A stretch of DNA of 64,000 nucleotides from Halieaceae bacterium (lineage in GTDB: Bacteria > Pseudomonadota > Gammaproteobacteria > Pseudomonadales > Halieaceae). Positions 16,504-25,994 of the stretch are shown here, in pieces. The number at the start of each line of letters is the position of its first letter. The first letter of the stretch is position 1. The stretch lies in the NCBI GenBank assembly GCA_902631395.1, contig CACOYM010000002.1, positions 1 through 64,000 on the forward strand. The letters are read 5' to 3'. The notes beneath the pieces are model-generated. The model was not told the DNA's origin. It searched no databases and worked only from the letters and a program-made list of their open reading frames with translations. The position numbers and the translations under genes are program-made.

Positions 16504-18960
16504 TTAGAACTTCAGCTGGACTTCCACGCCGAAGTATCGAGGCCGGTTAGGAGTGCCAAATGACCATGCTCCAGGCGCATACCTTGGAGTAGGGTCAGTA
16601 GCTGAAGTGGCAACATTATTTCCACCTACATCGAGGAAGGACATGAGGTAAGTCTCATCCGTGAGGTTTTTACCAAACACGGAGACCGTCCAATTCTCGG
16701 TTTCCCAATTGATAGAGGCATCAAGCAAACCGAAGGCCTCTACCAAAGACGGATTATCTGCGTACCCTGCGCCTCCTTGGGATACTGGAATAGTCTTATC
16801 GCCGCCGTTGGTACTTGCTGAGACATAGTAGTCGTCTTTCCAAGTGTAGTTGAGTGTTGCCACTAAGAAGTGGCCCTCAGCCATCTCTCGCTCAAACAAC
16901 AGTCCTAGTCCGGCAGTCATATCAGGGGCTCTTCGAATAGCGATCCCGCTCAGATCGACCATGCCTGTCGCACTAGTGGTCAGAAAGTTGTCAAATGACG
17001 CATCAAGCAGTCCAACATTACCCCGCAAGGACAAACCGTCAGCAATTACCCAGCTGAAGTCCATCTCCAGCCCTTCCATGGTCGCATTAGACGCGTTCTG
17101 AACAACGGTTAATGTGGCCTGCCCGTCGGTTCCCGGCTTTACAATGTCTTCCTGCTTGTCGTCATATTCAATGGAGAATGCGGCAACGTTTATCTGGAAG
17201 CGATTTTCTAGCATTGTAAATTTCGCACCCACTTCCCAACTCTGCACTGACTCAGGATCGTAAGGCCCTGTGTTGCTTGGAGCCGTTGCACGTCCATTGA
17301 AGCCACCGGAGCGGAAACCTTCAGAATAGGTAATGTAAGCCATTCCAGAATCGAAGGAGTATTGAGCAGCAATTCGAGGGGTAAACTCATCCCACGATGC
17401 CTTTCCATCAAAGGAATCGTCATAAACCGAGGCTGCCCATGAGGGGCAATTAGCACCCCAGGCTGCGCCCTGCACTGTCCCGCCCAATAGGTATGGATAT
17501 GGGTCTAAGGTCTTATCGCGTCCAGAAATATCAGTGTATGCAACAGACCCAGGGGGCAGCCCCAGTAAAGTTTGCAGTGGGTTAACGGGGTACCCCGTCA
17601 CAGTCATACAGGCTTCTTTTTCCTCATCAATCCAACGGCCGCCCATACTTAACATGAGACGCTCTGTCACATCCCAGTCTACCTGGCCAAAGACAGCCGT
17701 TGACTCGACTTCTTGATTGTAAAGCGGAGACGCAGAGTAGTTGGTTACTGGCGTCGGATTTATGTTGTTAAGAATCCCCGTGTTCTGCTGCAGAGTATAA
17801 TCACTCTCCCACAAGAAGAGGCCAAAGGTGGAACGCAAGCTGTCGCTCCAATCAGACTCAAGTCTGAACTCATAACTGGTTTGATTTTCTAATGTAGGCC
17901 GATCAGTCCAGAAGACATCAGTAGAGGTCCCGTCAAACTCATTTAAGGCCTGTTCGTCCGTATCTCGATCACCAAACACAAAGGCGAGTTTGTGGTTGTC
18001 GGCAAACTGCCAGTTAGCATGAATTGTTATAGAGTCAGTCCTTAATTCAGCGTACTGATCGTAGGTTGTATAAACATTGTATAGATCGTCATCTGACCTT
18101 CCCGCACCTAAACACTCGCCCGATGGTGCACCAGTGCCAGGGTTAATGCAGGCAAGCCCGAAGAAACCCTCGCCGGGTGCGGTTAGAGCAACGATTGGCC
18201 GCGTTGGAGTTTCATCATCGATGTAGTCGTATATTACGCGGATATCGAAGTTATCATTTGGGGCGAAAAGTGCGTCAACCGTCATCATGGTCAGATCATT
18301 GTCGCCCTCATCCTCTCCTCTGACAGGGTTGTAGAAATACTCCCCCCCCTGAATACTGGCCGCGGAGAGCTTCACTGACAGGCCACCCATCTCGGGCAGA
18401 TTTATCAAACCTTTTATGTCTGTCTGACTGTCTTGCGCAAAAGTCCCCACAAGCTTACCGCCCCATTCTCCGGTGGGCTTCGAGCGTATGACGTGGACTA
18501 GACCACCGATCGTGTTGCGGCCGAACAAGGTTCCCTGAGGTCCCCGCAATACCTCAATGCGCTCAGCATCCCACATGTTTCTGAGAGCGCCCGTAGTCGA
18601 GGACAGATAAATGCCATCCTGATAAATCGCAACCGCGGGGTCGAAGCTTTTCTCTACCTCTGCATGCTGCATCCCGCGGATAGAGACGCCTATTGTTCCA
18701 TTACCCAAGATTGGATTAATGATCAAATTAGGCGACATACCAGTAATTTCATCGATTGTGCGCGCAAAAGACTTCTCGATTGCATTTGCGTCCATTGCAG
18801 ACATAGAAATCGCCACGTCCTGCATATTCTCCTCACGCTTCTGCGCGGTTACCACTACTTCTTCAATCTGGGTGGTAGTTGACCGCTGCGCATGTACCTG
18901 AGCCGAAATGGCCAACGACACAGCGACAGCTAGAATCGATGTATTGCGAATTGTGTTCAT
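16504..18960 (-). CDS. TonB-dependent receptor
   Basis: An 818-residue outer-membrane active transporter. A signal peptide ends at VHA-Q (about residue 24), and the TonB box region IEEVVVTAQKREE follows. The plug carries IRGMQHAEV, RIEVLRGPQGTLFGRNTIGG and a barrel follows that ends in the aromatic KF typical of outer-membrane proteins. This is the large Sphingomonad/Halieaceae-type receptor class; the ligand (siderophore, glycan, lipid-like compound) cannot be told. It is divergent from the TPR-2OG oxygenase gene across 290 bp. Own terminator just downstream. Confidence 0.93.
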   Translation of the reverse strand: MNTIRNTSILAVAVSLAISAQVHAQRSTTTQIEEVVVTAQKREENMQDVAISMSAMDANAIEKSFARTIDEITGMSPNLIINPILGNGTIGVSIRGMQHAEVEKSFDPAVAIYQDGIYLSSTTGALRNMWDAERIEVLRGPQGTLFGRNTIGGLVHVIRSKPTGEWGGKLVGTFAQDSQTDIKGLINLPEMGGLSVKLSAASIQGGEYFYNPVRGEDEGDNDLTMMTVDALFAPNDNFDIRVIYDYIDDETPTRPIVALTAPGEGFFGLACINPGTGAPSGECLGAGRSDDDLYNVYTTYDQYAELRTDSITIHANWQFADNHKLAFVFGDRDTDEQALNEFDGTSTDVFWTDRPTLENQTSYEFRLESDWSDSLRSTFGLFLWESDYTLQQNTGILNNINPTPVTNYSASPLYNQEVESTAVFGQVDWDVTERLMLSMGGRWIDEEKEACMTVTGYPVNPLQTLLGLPPGSVAYTDISGRDKTLDPYPYLLGGTVQGAAWGANCPSWAASVYDDSFDGKASWDEFTPRIAAQYSFDSGMAYITYSEGFRSGGFNGRATAPSNTGPYDPESVQSWEVGAKFTMLENRFQINVAAFSIEYDDKQEDIVKPGTDGQATLTVVQNASNATMEGLEMDFSWVIADGLSLRGNVGLLDASFDNFLTTSATGMVDLSGIAIRRAPDMTAGLGLLFEREMAEGHFLVATLNYTWKDDYYVSASTNGGDKTIPVSQGGAGYADNPSLVEAFGLLDASINWETENWTVSVFGKNLTDETYLMSFLDVGGNNVATSATDPTPRYAPGAWSFGTPNRPRYFGVEVQLKF

Positions 18961-19250
18961 GGGGTTCCCTCACTACTGCACTATTTATGATGATTATGTG
19001 AATTTCGGAGCAAATCAGGGAAGCTGAAAGCCGCCGAAAAACATACAACTACAAGCGTTGACGTAAAGAATATCAAAGTCCGTGTAAAAGTAACCCCCCC
19101 GCCTAGCTATTTTTGCAGCGGCATTTGGAATAGAAACTGTCATTTTTATATACCAAATTATCGAACCCCAAGCTGCGCACCTACAGGACACTCCCCAGAA
19201 GCTCTGTCACACTAACGTGAACTTGAGGGGAAACGAGCTAACTCACCCAC

Positions 19251-21050
19251 ATGTTGTCATCAACCCATGACGCAATATCTGCGGCGAAAGCGGGGGACCA
19301 TTCGACCGCATGCTCGCTACTGGATCAATGTATTGACGAAGAGGATGATCCAGCTGGACTCTTTCAGGCAGCGCTCTGTTACCGCGCCAGCAAGCGACTC
19401 AATGATGCACTAAGGCTACTCAAAGTTCTCGAGGATCGCGGGCAGACCCGGCCCCCTGCGGTGCTACTCCGCGCCGATATATTTTGCGCGCTGGATCGAC
19501 ATCATCACGCGATACCGCTCTATGGAGCACTAGCGGATATAGAGGACGCGAACATGCGTTACGCCGCAGCGTCCGGGTTTTTTCAATGTGGCGACGTGGA
19601 GACCGCACTGTCGCTAACGCAGTCTATATGCGATAGCTGCGACCAAAAATTAGCCAGCCAGGCCATACTGCTACGTGGCCGATGCGAGGCAGCGTGCGAA
19701 AACTATCGAGGAGCCGCCGACGCGTTCAGCGCAGTCGCTGGCCCTCCTAGCTCGAAACGCGCAGCAGATTTCCGACTCGCAAGGCTGGCCTTACACCAAG
19801 GACAATTCCCGGAGGCGCTGTCGCGCCTTACCGACCTGACTAAGGTTGAAAGTAACGAGAAAGCTTTACCGGATGTTCATGAGTCATTACTTCAGGCCTA
19901 TATTCATAGCGGACAGACGAACGCGGCACTTGATCTCATTGAAACAAAGCCTGCTGCAGCAGGCATTCACTGGCTCCGCCACGCCACAGAATTGCTCTGC
20001 GAACTGAATGCTCCGGACCCACTCCGGCTCATGAGGGCAAAATGGGTAGAGTCGGGCGACCCGGCCATATTCCGGGAGCTTCTCAGTCGCCATTTGTCAC
20101 TGGGGGAGAAGGAAGCGGCCCAGGACTTGGTCAACGACTACGCCGAACAGCACAGCAAAGACGTCCATTGGCGCTGGGGGCACCTGCACTGTCTGGCTGA
20201 GTCGGGAGGATATGAAGAGATCTTGGCACATCAGATTGCGGGCCCCGATAGTGCACTGGAGCTCGTTTGCCAGGCGCACTTCGCGCTGGGTCACTACAGC
20301 GAAGCCTTAAGCCTTGCCCAGCAACTCTGCCAGACGGCACCCGGCGACCAGTACCACCTCGCTCTTTTGGTCACTGCGTTGCGCTGCCTGAATGACGATC
20401 GATCCGTTGCGCTGATCAACCTTGAGCAACTGGTCTTTGAAACGACCTTACCTGCGCCCGGCAACCCTACTGAGCCACTTGCATCAGCATGGGACACCGT
20501 AGCAGCGGCACTCGCCAACCACCACAGGATGCGGAGCGCGCCGCCCACCCAGTCTGTTCAGAATGGCTTGCAGACACCAGGCAATTTGCTGACGCAAACA
20601 TCAGACACGAGCTTGATGTTGCTCAAAGAATCCTTGGATTCCGCCGCCAGTACTTTCTTTGATACTGCAAGACTTCGGCATTTGGCTGACGCACACCCGC
20701 TTAAGCTATTCAGACCCAAGCGACCCATGATGCATGCCAGCTGGGCTATTTTGGGCACAGCCAATACCTTCCATCGTGCACACGTGCACACCAAAGGTTG
20801 GTATAGCGGCACGATTTATGCGGAAGTCCCAAGCACCGTCATCACGGGTGATGACGCAGGCCATCTCGTGCTGGGGGAACCACCGTTTCAGACGAAGGAC
20901 CCGCTCCCACCATTGGCTACTATCCAACCTAAAACAGGCAAGATGGTGCTGTTCCCAAGCTACCTCTGGCACGGCACGCGCCCCTACAGCGGAGATGAAC
21001 GGCGACAGGTAGTAGCATTCGATTATGGTGAGCCGAACCGCTTTGTGTAA
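19251..21050 (+). CDS. TPR protein with C-terminal 2-oxoglutarate/Fe(II) oxygenase domain
   Basis: A 599-residue protein. Residues up to about 400 are TPR-like helical repeats (for example AGLFQAALCYRASKRLNDAL and ALGHYSEALSLAQQL). The last 100 residues match the 2OG-FeII_Oxy_5 type: HVHTKGWYSGTIY near 507-516 and PKTGKMVLFPSYLWHGTRPYSG near 558-580, giving the iron-binding histidines and the Arg of DERRQV. No signal peptide. It may hydroxylate a protein or peptide side chain, the TPR part holding the substrate. It is divergent from a TonB receptor gene, a recurring neighbourhood for such proteins. Target unknown. Confidence 0.82.
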   Translation: MLSSTHDAISAAKAGDHSTACSLLDQCIDEEDDPAGLFQAALCYRASKRLNDALRLLKVLEDRGQTRPPAVLLRADIFCALDRHHHAIPLYGALADIEDANMRYAAASGFFQCGDVETALSLTQSICDSCDQKLASQAILLRGRCEAACENYRGAADAFSAVAGPPSSKRAADFRLARLALHQGQFPEALSRLTDLTKVESNEKALPDVHESLLQAYIHSGQTNAALDLIETKPAAAGIHWLRHATELLCELNAPDPLRLMRAKWVESGDPAIFRELLSRHLSLGEKEAAQDLVNDYAEQHSKDVHWRWGHLHCLAESGGYEEILAHQIAGPDSALELVCQAHFALGHYSEALSLAQQLCQTAPGDQYHLALLVTALRCLNDDRSVALINLEQLVFETTLPAPGNPTEPLASAWDTVAAALANHHRMRSAPPTQSVQNGLQTPGNLLTQTSDTSLMLLKESLDSAASTFFDTARLRHLADAHPLKLFRPKRPMMHASWAILGTANTFHRAHVHTKGWYSGTIYAEVPSTVITGDDAGHLVLGEPPFQTKDPLPPLATIQPKTGKMVLFPSYLWHGTRPYSGDERRQVVAFDYGEPNRFV

Positions 21051-21414
21051 GCCTTCGGCCGCATGGCAGGGGAGTCAGTTGGACTTTAATATGAGCTACG
21101 CTCATAACCTTTTAGGGTATGCACGATCACTGTCTCAACCGTATTCTCTGCATCCAGTGCTGCACGTTCAGCCAAATACACGGCCACGCGCATAGGATTG
21201 GGAGCGAGTGCGACGGTTTAAAGTTTCATGATGTTTGCCACAGGCGAGACGAGAGAGGAGGACAAACTCCTGACATTACCGAGCCAGCTGAGTCAGACGG
21301 ACGGGCCCCATAACAAGCGGGACTGCGCAACCGAGCAAAAAAAGTCACTAGGCGCGAGCAGTTCCGGCGGTCATTGTGCCTTGATAAACCATCGCACCTT
21401 AAAATCTGCGCTGG
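21051..21414. other. intergenic region between convergent genes
   Basis: A 364 bp region with no convincing gene on either strand. The only structure seen is a small inverted repeat TATGAGC-TAC-GCTCATA at 21090-21106, 40 bp past the TPR-2OG stop, followed by ACCTTTTA. It could be a weak terminator for that gene. Confidence 0.5.
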
Positions 21415-23775
21415 TTAGCGAATTTCGATAATCTGAAAATCTTGTGCCGCGGTGCGCCACTCCAACAATATGTCATAGACAGATCCGTCCATAATAGCGT
21501 CGCTAATCGAGATCTGGCTGTCCTCAAGACTACATTGTGCACCGGACAGATCGACCTCATCATCTTGGCCGAGGTAAGGCTTGTGAAAGCGGGTCACGAC
21601 AAAGGTCTTACTGCTCTCCGCATATTGACCGTTAGCGTCATAGGCTCTCGCTGTGACGGTGTGCTCACCCAAATCCATTAGGTTGTAATTCCAAGCGGTA
21701 GAAAAACCAGAGTTAGCTGAACCCTCAATGTCGGGAAACGCGTCTCCTACATCTCCGCGCTCCCCGCCGTATGGCGCCTCAAATGCATAAGCGCCATCAA
21801 TCCAGATTTCGATACGGTTCACGCCCACTGTCGCGACGGACCAGCCTCTTAAATTGCCGACGCCAGAATAGGTATCACCATTTACTGGCTCCTCCAGAGA
21901 CACTCGCAACGTGTCGCTCGAAGTTTCGGACGCTTCAAAAACCGGCTCTATCACACAATCACTGGTCACCTGATCCAAGGTAAAAACCGACCCTGAAAGC
22001 GAGCCGCCGCAGGAGCTCTTTACATCTACCAGCGCGTACCCAGCGGCGGGCAGAAATTCAACCAGTGCTGACTCATCTGGTTTAATCTGATAAGAGGTTG
22101 GTCCAGCGACCGAGCCTTGATCTGAAGTCGCAATCGTAATGCGCGCATACGCGCCGGTATAATCATTATCCCACCGCAAATGGAGTGACTCGGTGAGCTC
22201 ACCGTCCACTGGGTCGGCGTAGATCCACCACGTTTCCGCGTAGTCATCGCCGTAAGGATTGCTTTCGCCGTCTGCTTTGCACTCGTCTACATAGGCATAG
22301 TAACTAGGATCCAAATCCAAATCATTTACAAATTCACTAACCAATACCTCACCGGTCTGAGTTAGAACCCCCACACCCTTAACGTCTAATGCGAAAGGCG
22401 TTTGGTTTTCTAGGGCATGGCCATAGCGGAAGCCCGCGCTCCCGTCATCAAGTTCGCACTCCTCATCAAGGATAAAATCTCTGACCAGCTCAGGGACGAA
22501 AGTGTCGCCCTCGTAACCCGCGAGCATAAAACGCGTCTGTGTAAATCCTCTTGCATTATCGGCCGACTCCGGATCACTTTCCGGGAGCCCACATGGGAAA
22601 CCCCGGCAAGCGATTAAGTCAGGGTTTGAAAAATATGGTCTCTCTGGTTCGTCGCCATAACTCATGATGGTGTGAAATCCTGAGCCGTAATAGCCAAAAC
22701 TATAGGGGTAGGCTCCAATCTCACCCGGTTCCGAAATACGACGCTCGTGCTGCGAACCAAGTAGATGTCCAATTTCATGTGCTGTCGTGGTGTCCGTGCA
22801 GTAATTGCTGGCGGCTGCCTCAACAGGCAACCATTGCACGACCGCCGTATAAAGACGCCGCCATGGTTCGCCATCGTAAACACCCACATAGGCGATCCCG
22901 CAAGCATCATCGCTGGCAGGAATGTTTTCACGTAGGGTCAGGACCAGATCCGCACCATAAAAATTGCGATCCGTTTCGATATCGCTGAAGGCGCCCTCGC
23001 CCTCAAACATTTGATCCAGCACCTCTTCTTGGAGGAGAGATGCCTGCACATCAAGAGCTTTGATGCCAACAATATTGACTTGCATATCAATACGGCTATC
23101 GACCATCGCCTGATTCGTCACCTCGGTCACAAACTCCGCAATGGTCTCCGGATCCTCCATACCCGCCTCGTGATAAAAAAGGATATCCAGCGTCGCCATG
23201 CCAGATCCGAATTGCGGATAGCGTACCGCTTGATCGGCCAGATTCTGCTGCGATTTCAGCTTCATCATGCGACGCCGAGTCTCAGCAACCGTTGGCTGCC
23301 GCTGACTTCGCACCAGGGGCCGCACTACTGCACCGTGATCTGCTGGTCGGGCCAATGCCGGATCTGCGTAATACCACTGCAAACCTTGGGCCGTCTGAGT
23401 TAAACGATACGTGGTGTCGCCGTCACGAATTGACCCCTGAAGTCTGCCTTTAGACGTGACCACCATGATGAGCCTCGCCCCACCGCCACTAAGTCCCGAA
23501 ATCACCCTATTACCCAGAGCAGAGCGTCGTGCAGCCTGTATTTCGAATTCATGAGCCTCACCGTACTCAGACCGGAAGGACATGACATCGCCCGCACGCA
23601 CATTCATAGACTGCAGTGAAGTAATGGGAATCAATTCACGCTGATCGCGCCGAACTTCGAGGGATACGCTATCCGCTGTGGCCTTCACCGGTAATAAGCA
23701 CATTACCATGAGCACACAAGCGCAAAAGCGCGCGGAAAATGTGCGCATCTGGGGCGATTCAGCAAAGAATCCCAT
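21415..23775 (-). CDS. secreted zinc metalloprotease (metzincin) with C-terminal repeat and Ig-like domains
   Basis: A 786-residue exported protease. A signal peptide spans about residues 10-35 (ends near KATADS). The metzincin zinc site HEIGHLLGSQH has His333, Glu334, His337 and His343, and the Met-turn IMSYG (Met371) follows, so all catalytic residues are present. The N-terminal 190 residues look like a propeptide. After about residue 420 come an InlB-like divergent repeat region (SCGGSLSGSVFTLDQVTSDC) and an Ig-like domain. Start 23775 has GGAG eight bases upstream. Likely degrades proteins outside the cell. It resembles reprolysin-type bacterial proteases. No dedicated secretion genes are adjacent. 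Confidence 0.86.
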   Translation of the reverse strand: MGFFAESPQMRTFSARFCACVLMVMCLLPVKATADSVSLEVRRDQRELIPITSLQSMNVRAGDVMSFRSEYGEAHEFEIQAARRSALGNRVISGLSGGGARLIMVVTSKGRLQGSIRDGDTTYRLTQTAQGLQWYYADPALARPADHGAVVRPLVRSQRQPTVAETRRRMMKLKSQQNLADQAVRYPQFGSGMATLDILFYHEAGMEDPETIAEFVTEVTNQAMVDSRIDMQVNIVGIKALDVQASLLQEEVLDQMFEGEGAFSDIETDRNFYGADLVLTLRENIPASDDACGIAYVGVYDGEPWRRLYTAVVQWLPVEAAASNYCTDTTTAHEIGHLLGSQHERRISEPGEIGAYPYSFGYYGSGFHTIMSYGDEPERPYFSNPDLIACRGFPCGLPESDPESADNARGFTQTRFMLAGYEGDTFVPELVRDFILDEECELDDGSAGFRYGHALENQTPFALDVKGVGVLTQTGEVLVSEFVNDLDLDPSYYAYVDECKADGESNPYGDDYAETWWIYADPVDGELTESLHLRWDNDYTGAYARITIATSDQGSVAGPTSYQIKPDESALVEFLPAAGYALVDVKSSCGGSLSGSVFTLDQVTSDCVIEPVFEASETSSDTLRVSLEEPVNGDTYSGVGNLRGWSVATVGVNRIEIWIDGAYAFEAPYGGERGDVGDAFPDIEGSANSGFSTAWNYNLMDLGEHTVTARAYDANGQYAESSKTFVVTRFHKPYLGQDDEVDLSGAQCSLEDSQISISDAIMDGSVYDILLEWRTAAQDFQIIEIR

Positions 23776-23846
23776 TTCTATTACTCCAACCCGGCTGCAG
23801 ATTTAAAGGTATAACATCAAGACAGGATTGGGAAAAGGAGACTACT

Positions 23847-24224
23847 GTGAGCGTCGAAGCCAATTTTTACGCAGTTTACGATGCCGACGGCTCCTGGTTA
23901 GGAGGGCTAAGGTATGTCAAAGACAAGTGCCTGGGCAAAGCTGAATGCGCGCTCTGTAATATCTCCCACGGCTGGAATCCTCTGGGCAAATCAAAATTCA
24001 AGAGACGACAAGGTGTAGCCGCCAAACTGGTTTGGGCCCACCGGGACGAGCTACCAGATCGCATCATGATGCAAGTGAAAGATCATTTGCCTTGCATCGC
24101 ACTGGATGACGGTAGCGCCGTGGAAGTGGTGATCTCCCGCGACGCGCTAAAAGGCTGCGAAGGTGACTTCGAGGTTTTTGAGCACTTGTTGGAGCAAAAA
24201 CTGGGAGCTACTGAAGCGACCTGA
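23847..24224 (+). CDS. uncharacterised small cytoplasmic protein with CxxC motif
   Basis: A 125-residue protein starting at GTG 23847, chosen because AAAGGAG lies just upstream; the frame is open further upstream but without a ribosome-binding site. It has FYAVYDADGSWLGGLRY at the N-terminus and a CALC pair followed by NISHG near residue 33, possibly a metal or redox site. No signal peptide. I do not recognise a characterised family, only a pattern seen in hypothetical proteins of similar size. It is convergent with the AhpD-like gene, and its last codons overlap the hairpin that terminates that gene. Confidence 0.75.
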   Translation: MSVEANFYAVYDADGSWLGGLRYVKDKCLGKAECALCNISHGWNPLGKSKFKRRQGVAAKLVWAHRDELPDRIMMQVKDHLPCIALDDGSAVEVVISRDALKGCEGDFEVFEHLLEQKLGATEAT

Positions 24225-24240
24225 AAACCAGCTCCCAGTT
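24199..24240 (-). terminator. intrinsic terminator of the AhpD-like gene, overlapping the convergent CDS end
   Basis: An 11 bp perfect inverted repeat AACTGGGAGCT / AGCTCCCAGTT (arms 24199-24209 and 24230-24240). Read on the minus strand it is followed by a run of five T. The distal arm lies inside the last codons of the plus-strand gene at 23847-24224. Confidence 0.72.
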
Positions 24241-24245
24241 CCTCA

Positions 24246-24650
24246 TCAGTCAAACATGCTCATAAAAACGTCCATGTCGAACTGATTCCCGTAAAGCATG
24301 GAGCTGTTCAAAGCCACGTCTGCAGCAATCGCAACCGCCGTCTTGACTTCCTCATCGGTCGCCCCCGCTGCCTTGGCAAAAGCTGTATGAGCAGGTATGC
24401 AATACACGCATTTCATCGCAACCGATGCGGAAAGGGCAGCCAGCTGAGCATACTTCAGCGGAATCGCACCATTGAACACGTTTTTTTCCACCGCAGCGTA
24501 GTACGCCTCCGCAGCCGCCTGCTGTGAGTCAGGGTGCAACAAAATAAATGGGTTGGCCGTCTTGACGTCCCGCATTTTTCCGTCTGCATATGCCGTCACC
24601 ATAAAACCAGCAGAAGTCAGGACCGCGATCCATCTGATCAATACTTTCAT
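24246..24650 (-). CDS. exported AhpD-like / carboxymuconolactone decarboxylase family protein
   Basis: A 134-residue protein with a signal peptide (hydrophobic 5-20, cleavage near AYA-D). The CMD/AhpD core includes KYAQLAALSASVAMKCVYC with Cys81, Cys84 and His88, the redox CxxC plus His arrangement of AhpD-type peroxidase/disulfide proteins. Export is unusual because AhpD is normally cytoplasmic. A periplasmic thiol-redox or peroxide-linked role is a guess. It stands alone with its own hairpin terminator. Confidence 0.83.
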   Translation of the reverse strand: MKVLIRWIAVLTSAGFMVTAYADGKMRDVKTANPFILLHPDSQQAAAEAYYAAVEKNVFNGAIPLKYAQLAALSASVAMKCVYCIPAHTAFAKAAGATDEEVKTAVAIAADVALNSSMLYGNQFDMDVFMSMFD

Positions 24651-24889
24651 GTGTAATCCCCTTTAATCAGTTTTTTAATTGCAATTGATTTTTCATATGC
24701 GTTTGAGTAAACCGGCGCACAATTTAGCACGCGCTACAAGGTCGTAAGGGATTGAGAGTAGGTCGGGACCAGAAGCAGTGACCGTGTTGCAGATGAAGAT
24801 CAAAACAAACGGTGGCGGCCACACAACGTGTGACCGATCATGACTGGGAGATGATGGATTGGCTCCAACACCGACCCAAAGGGAGAACG

Positions 24890-25735
24890 CTAGATCAAGC
24901 GCCTTACGGGCACGCCGCTCTCGAGGAGATAGGGCTCTAGCGCATAATACAAACGCCGATAGCGGAAAAAAGGGACCTTTGGATAAAGGTGATGAATCGC
25001 GTGGTAGTTCTGGTAACCCCAAATCAGCGTCATAGCAGTGTCCAGCCCGCCTCGCGCCTGGTAAATCGTTGTCGTTTTCATACGCTCCTGCTCAGTATGA
25101 GGGTGATGCACCGACCAGGCGAACAAGGTCACCAACACGGCGTTGCCGACCAGTTGCCCGAGTATCAAGGTCAGCAGCGTGACGCCTAGGTCTGCGCACG
25201 CCAACAGCACACCGAACCGAGTTACGATAATCGCCACAAACTCTCGCCTCAATGTCGCTTTTTCTGGGTCGGTGAAATGGTCGAAAGAAGTCGCGAATAG
25301 CCACTCTTTCGGCACCCCCTTTAGCCATGCAGTCGCAAGCTCGACAGTGTTACCTGCCGACAGGACCATATCGGGGTCCTCTGTCGGGTCATTGGTCGCA
25401 CGATGGTGTTTGAGATGTGACCGCCTGTGCGCCGTGAAGGAAATACCTAGGAAATGCCCCGCCACATAGCCCACCCACTCGTTGATCCAGCGACGCTGCA
25501 TTGACATCCCCGTCACCGCACCATGCACGGCATCATGAAGCGGGGTATACACCGCATAGGCGCAAAAGCTGACCCCCGCGAACGCCCACCAAGAAAATGT
25601 GGGTTCAGAGAGTAAATAGACAATACAACATAGATACACTGCCACACAGGTGATCAGCAAAAACAACGTGGGCCAAGCAAAACCGCCAATGTGCCTAATC
25701 ACAATCTGTTGGGCATCTTGCTCGTTGTTGACCAT
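24890..25735 (-). CDS. membrane fatty acid desaturase / beta-carotene hydroxylase-like protein
   Basis: A 281-residue integral-membrane di-iron protein. All three histidine boxes are present: HDAVH (67-71), HRRSHLKHH (103-111) and HAIHH (245-249), and there are about four hydrophobic segments. The NYHAIHHLYPKVPFFRY end is typical of beta-carotene hydroxylase/desaturase relatives. The enzyme should insert oxygen or a double bond in a lipid or carotenoid. No carotenoid genes are near, so substrate is unknown. I chose ATG 25735 (GAGG five bases upstream) over 25792. Confidence 0.84.
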   Translation of the reverse strand: MVNNEQDAQQIVIRHIGGFAWPTLFLLITCVAVYLCCIVYLLSEPTFSWWAFAGVSFCAYAVYTPLHDAVHGAVTGMSMQRRWINEWVGYVAGHFLGISFTAHRRSHLKHHRATNDPTEDPDMVLSAGNTVELATAWLKGVPKEWLFATSFDHFTDPEKATLRREFVAIIVTRFGVLLACADLGVTLLTLILGQLVGNAVLVTLFAWSVHHPHTEQERMKTTTIYQARGGLDTAMTLIWGYQNYHAIHHLYPKVPFFRYRRLYYALEPYLLESGVPVRRLI

Positions 25736-25994
25736 GTTGGCCTCTATCTCATCTTTGGTAGCGCAGCGCACAGCCGCTGAGTGGGCAGGCAAGGATAGCT
25801 GGATTTATGGGCTGAATCGTCCCTATTCGGAGCAAAATACGACACAAAATATCACCTGCCGCGGCACGCTAAATACCCTCCCTTCGGGTTGTTCAACGCC
25901 CTAAACAGTAGGCTGATATCTTTCGCGAGTTTAAGAGCATATGATGATGTCGACCCTTCTTGAATCAGACCGAGCGCTCTGAAGAGGACAGAAC

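Noticed and set aside
24693-25022. 109-residue minus-strand frame before the desaturase gene end
   Set aside because: It overlaps the desaturase C-terminus, where the HAIHH box is in the other frame, and shows no domain.
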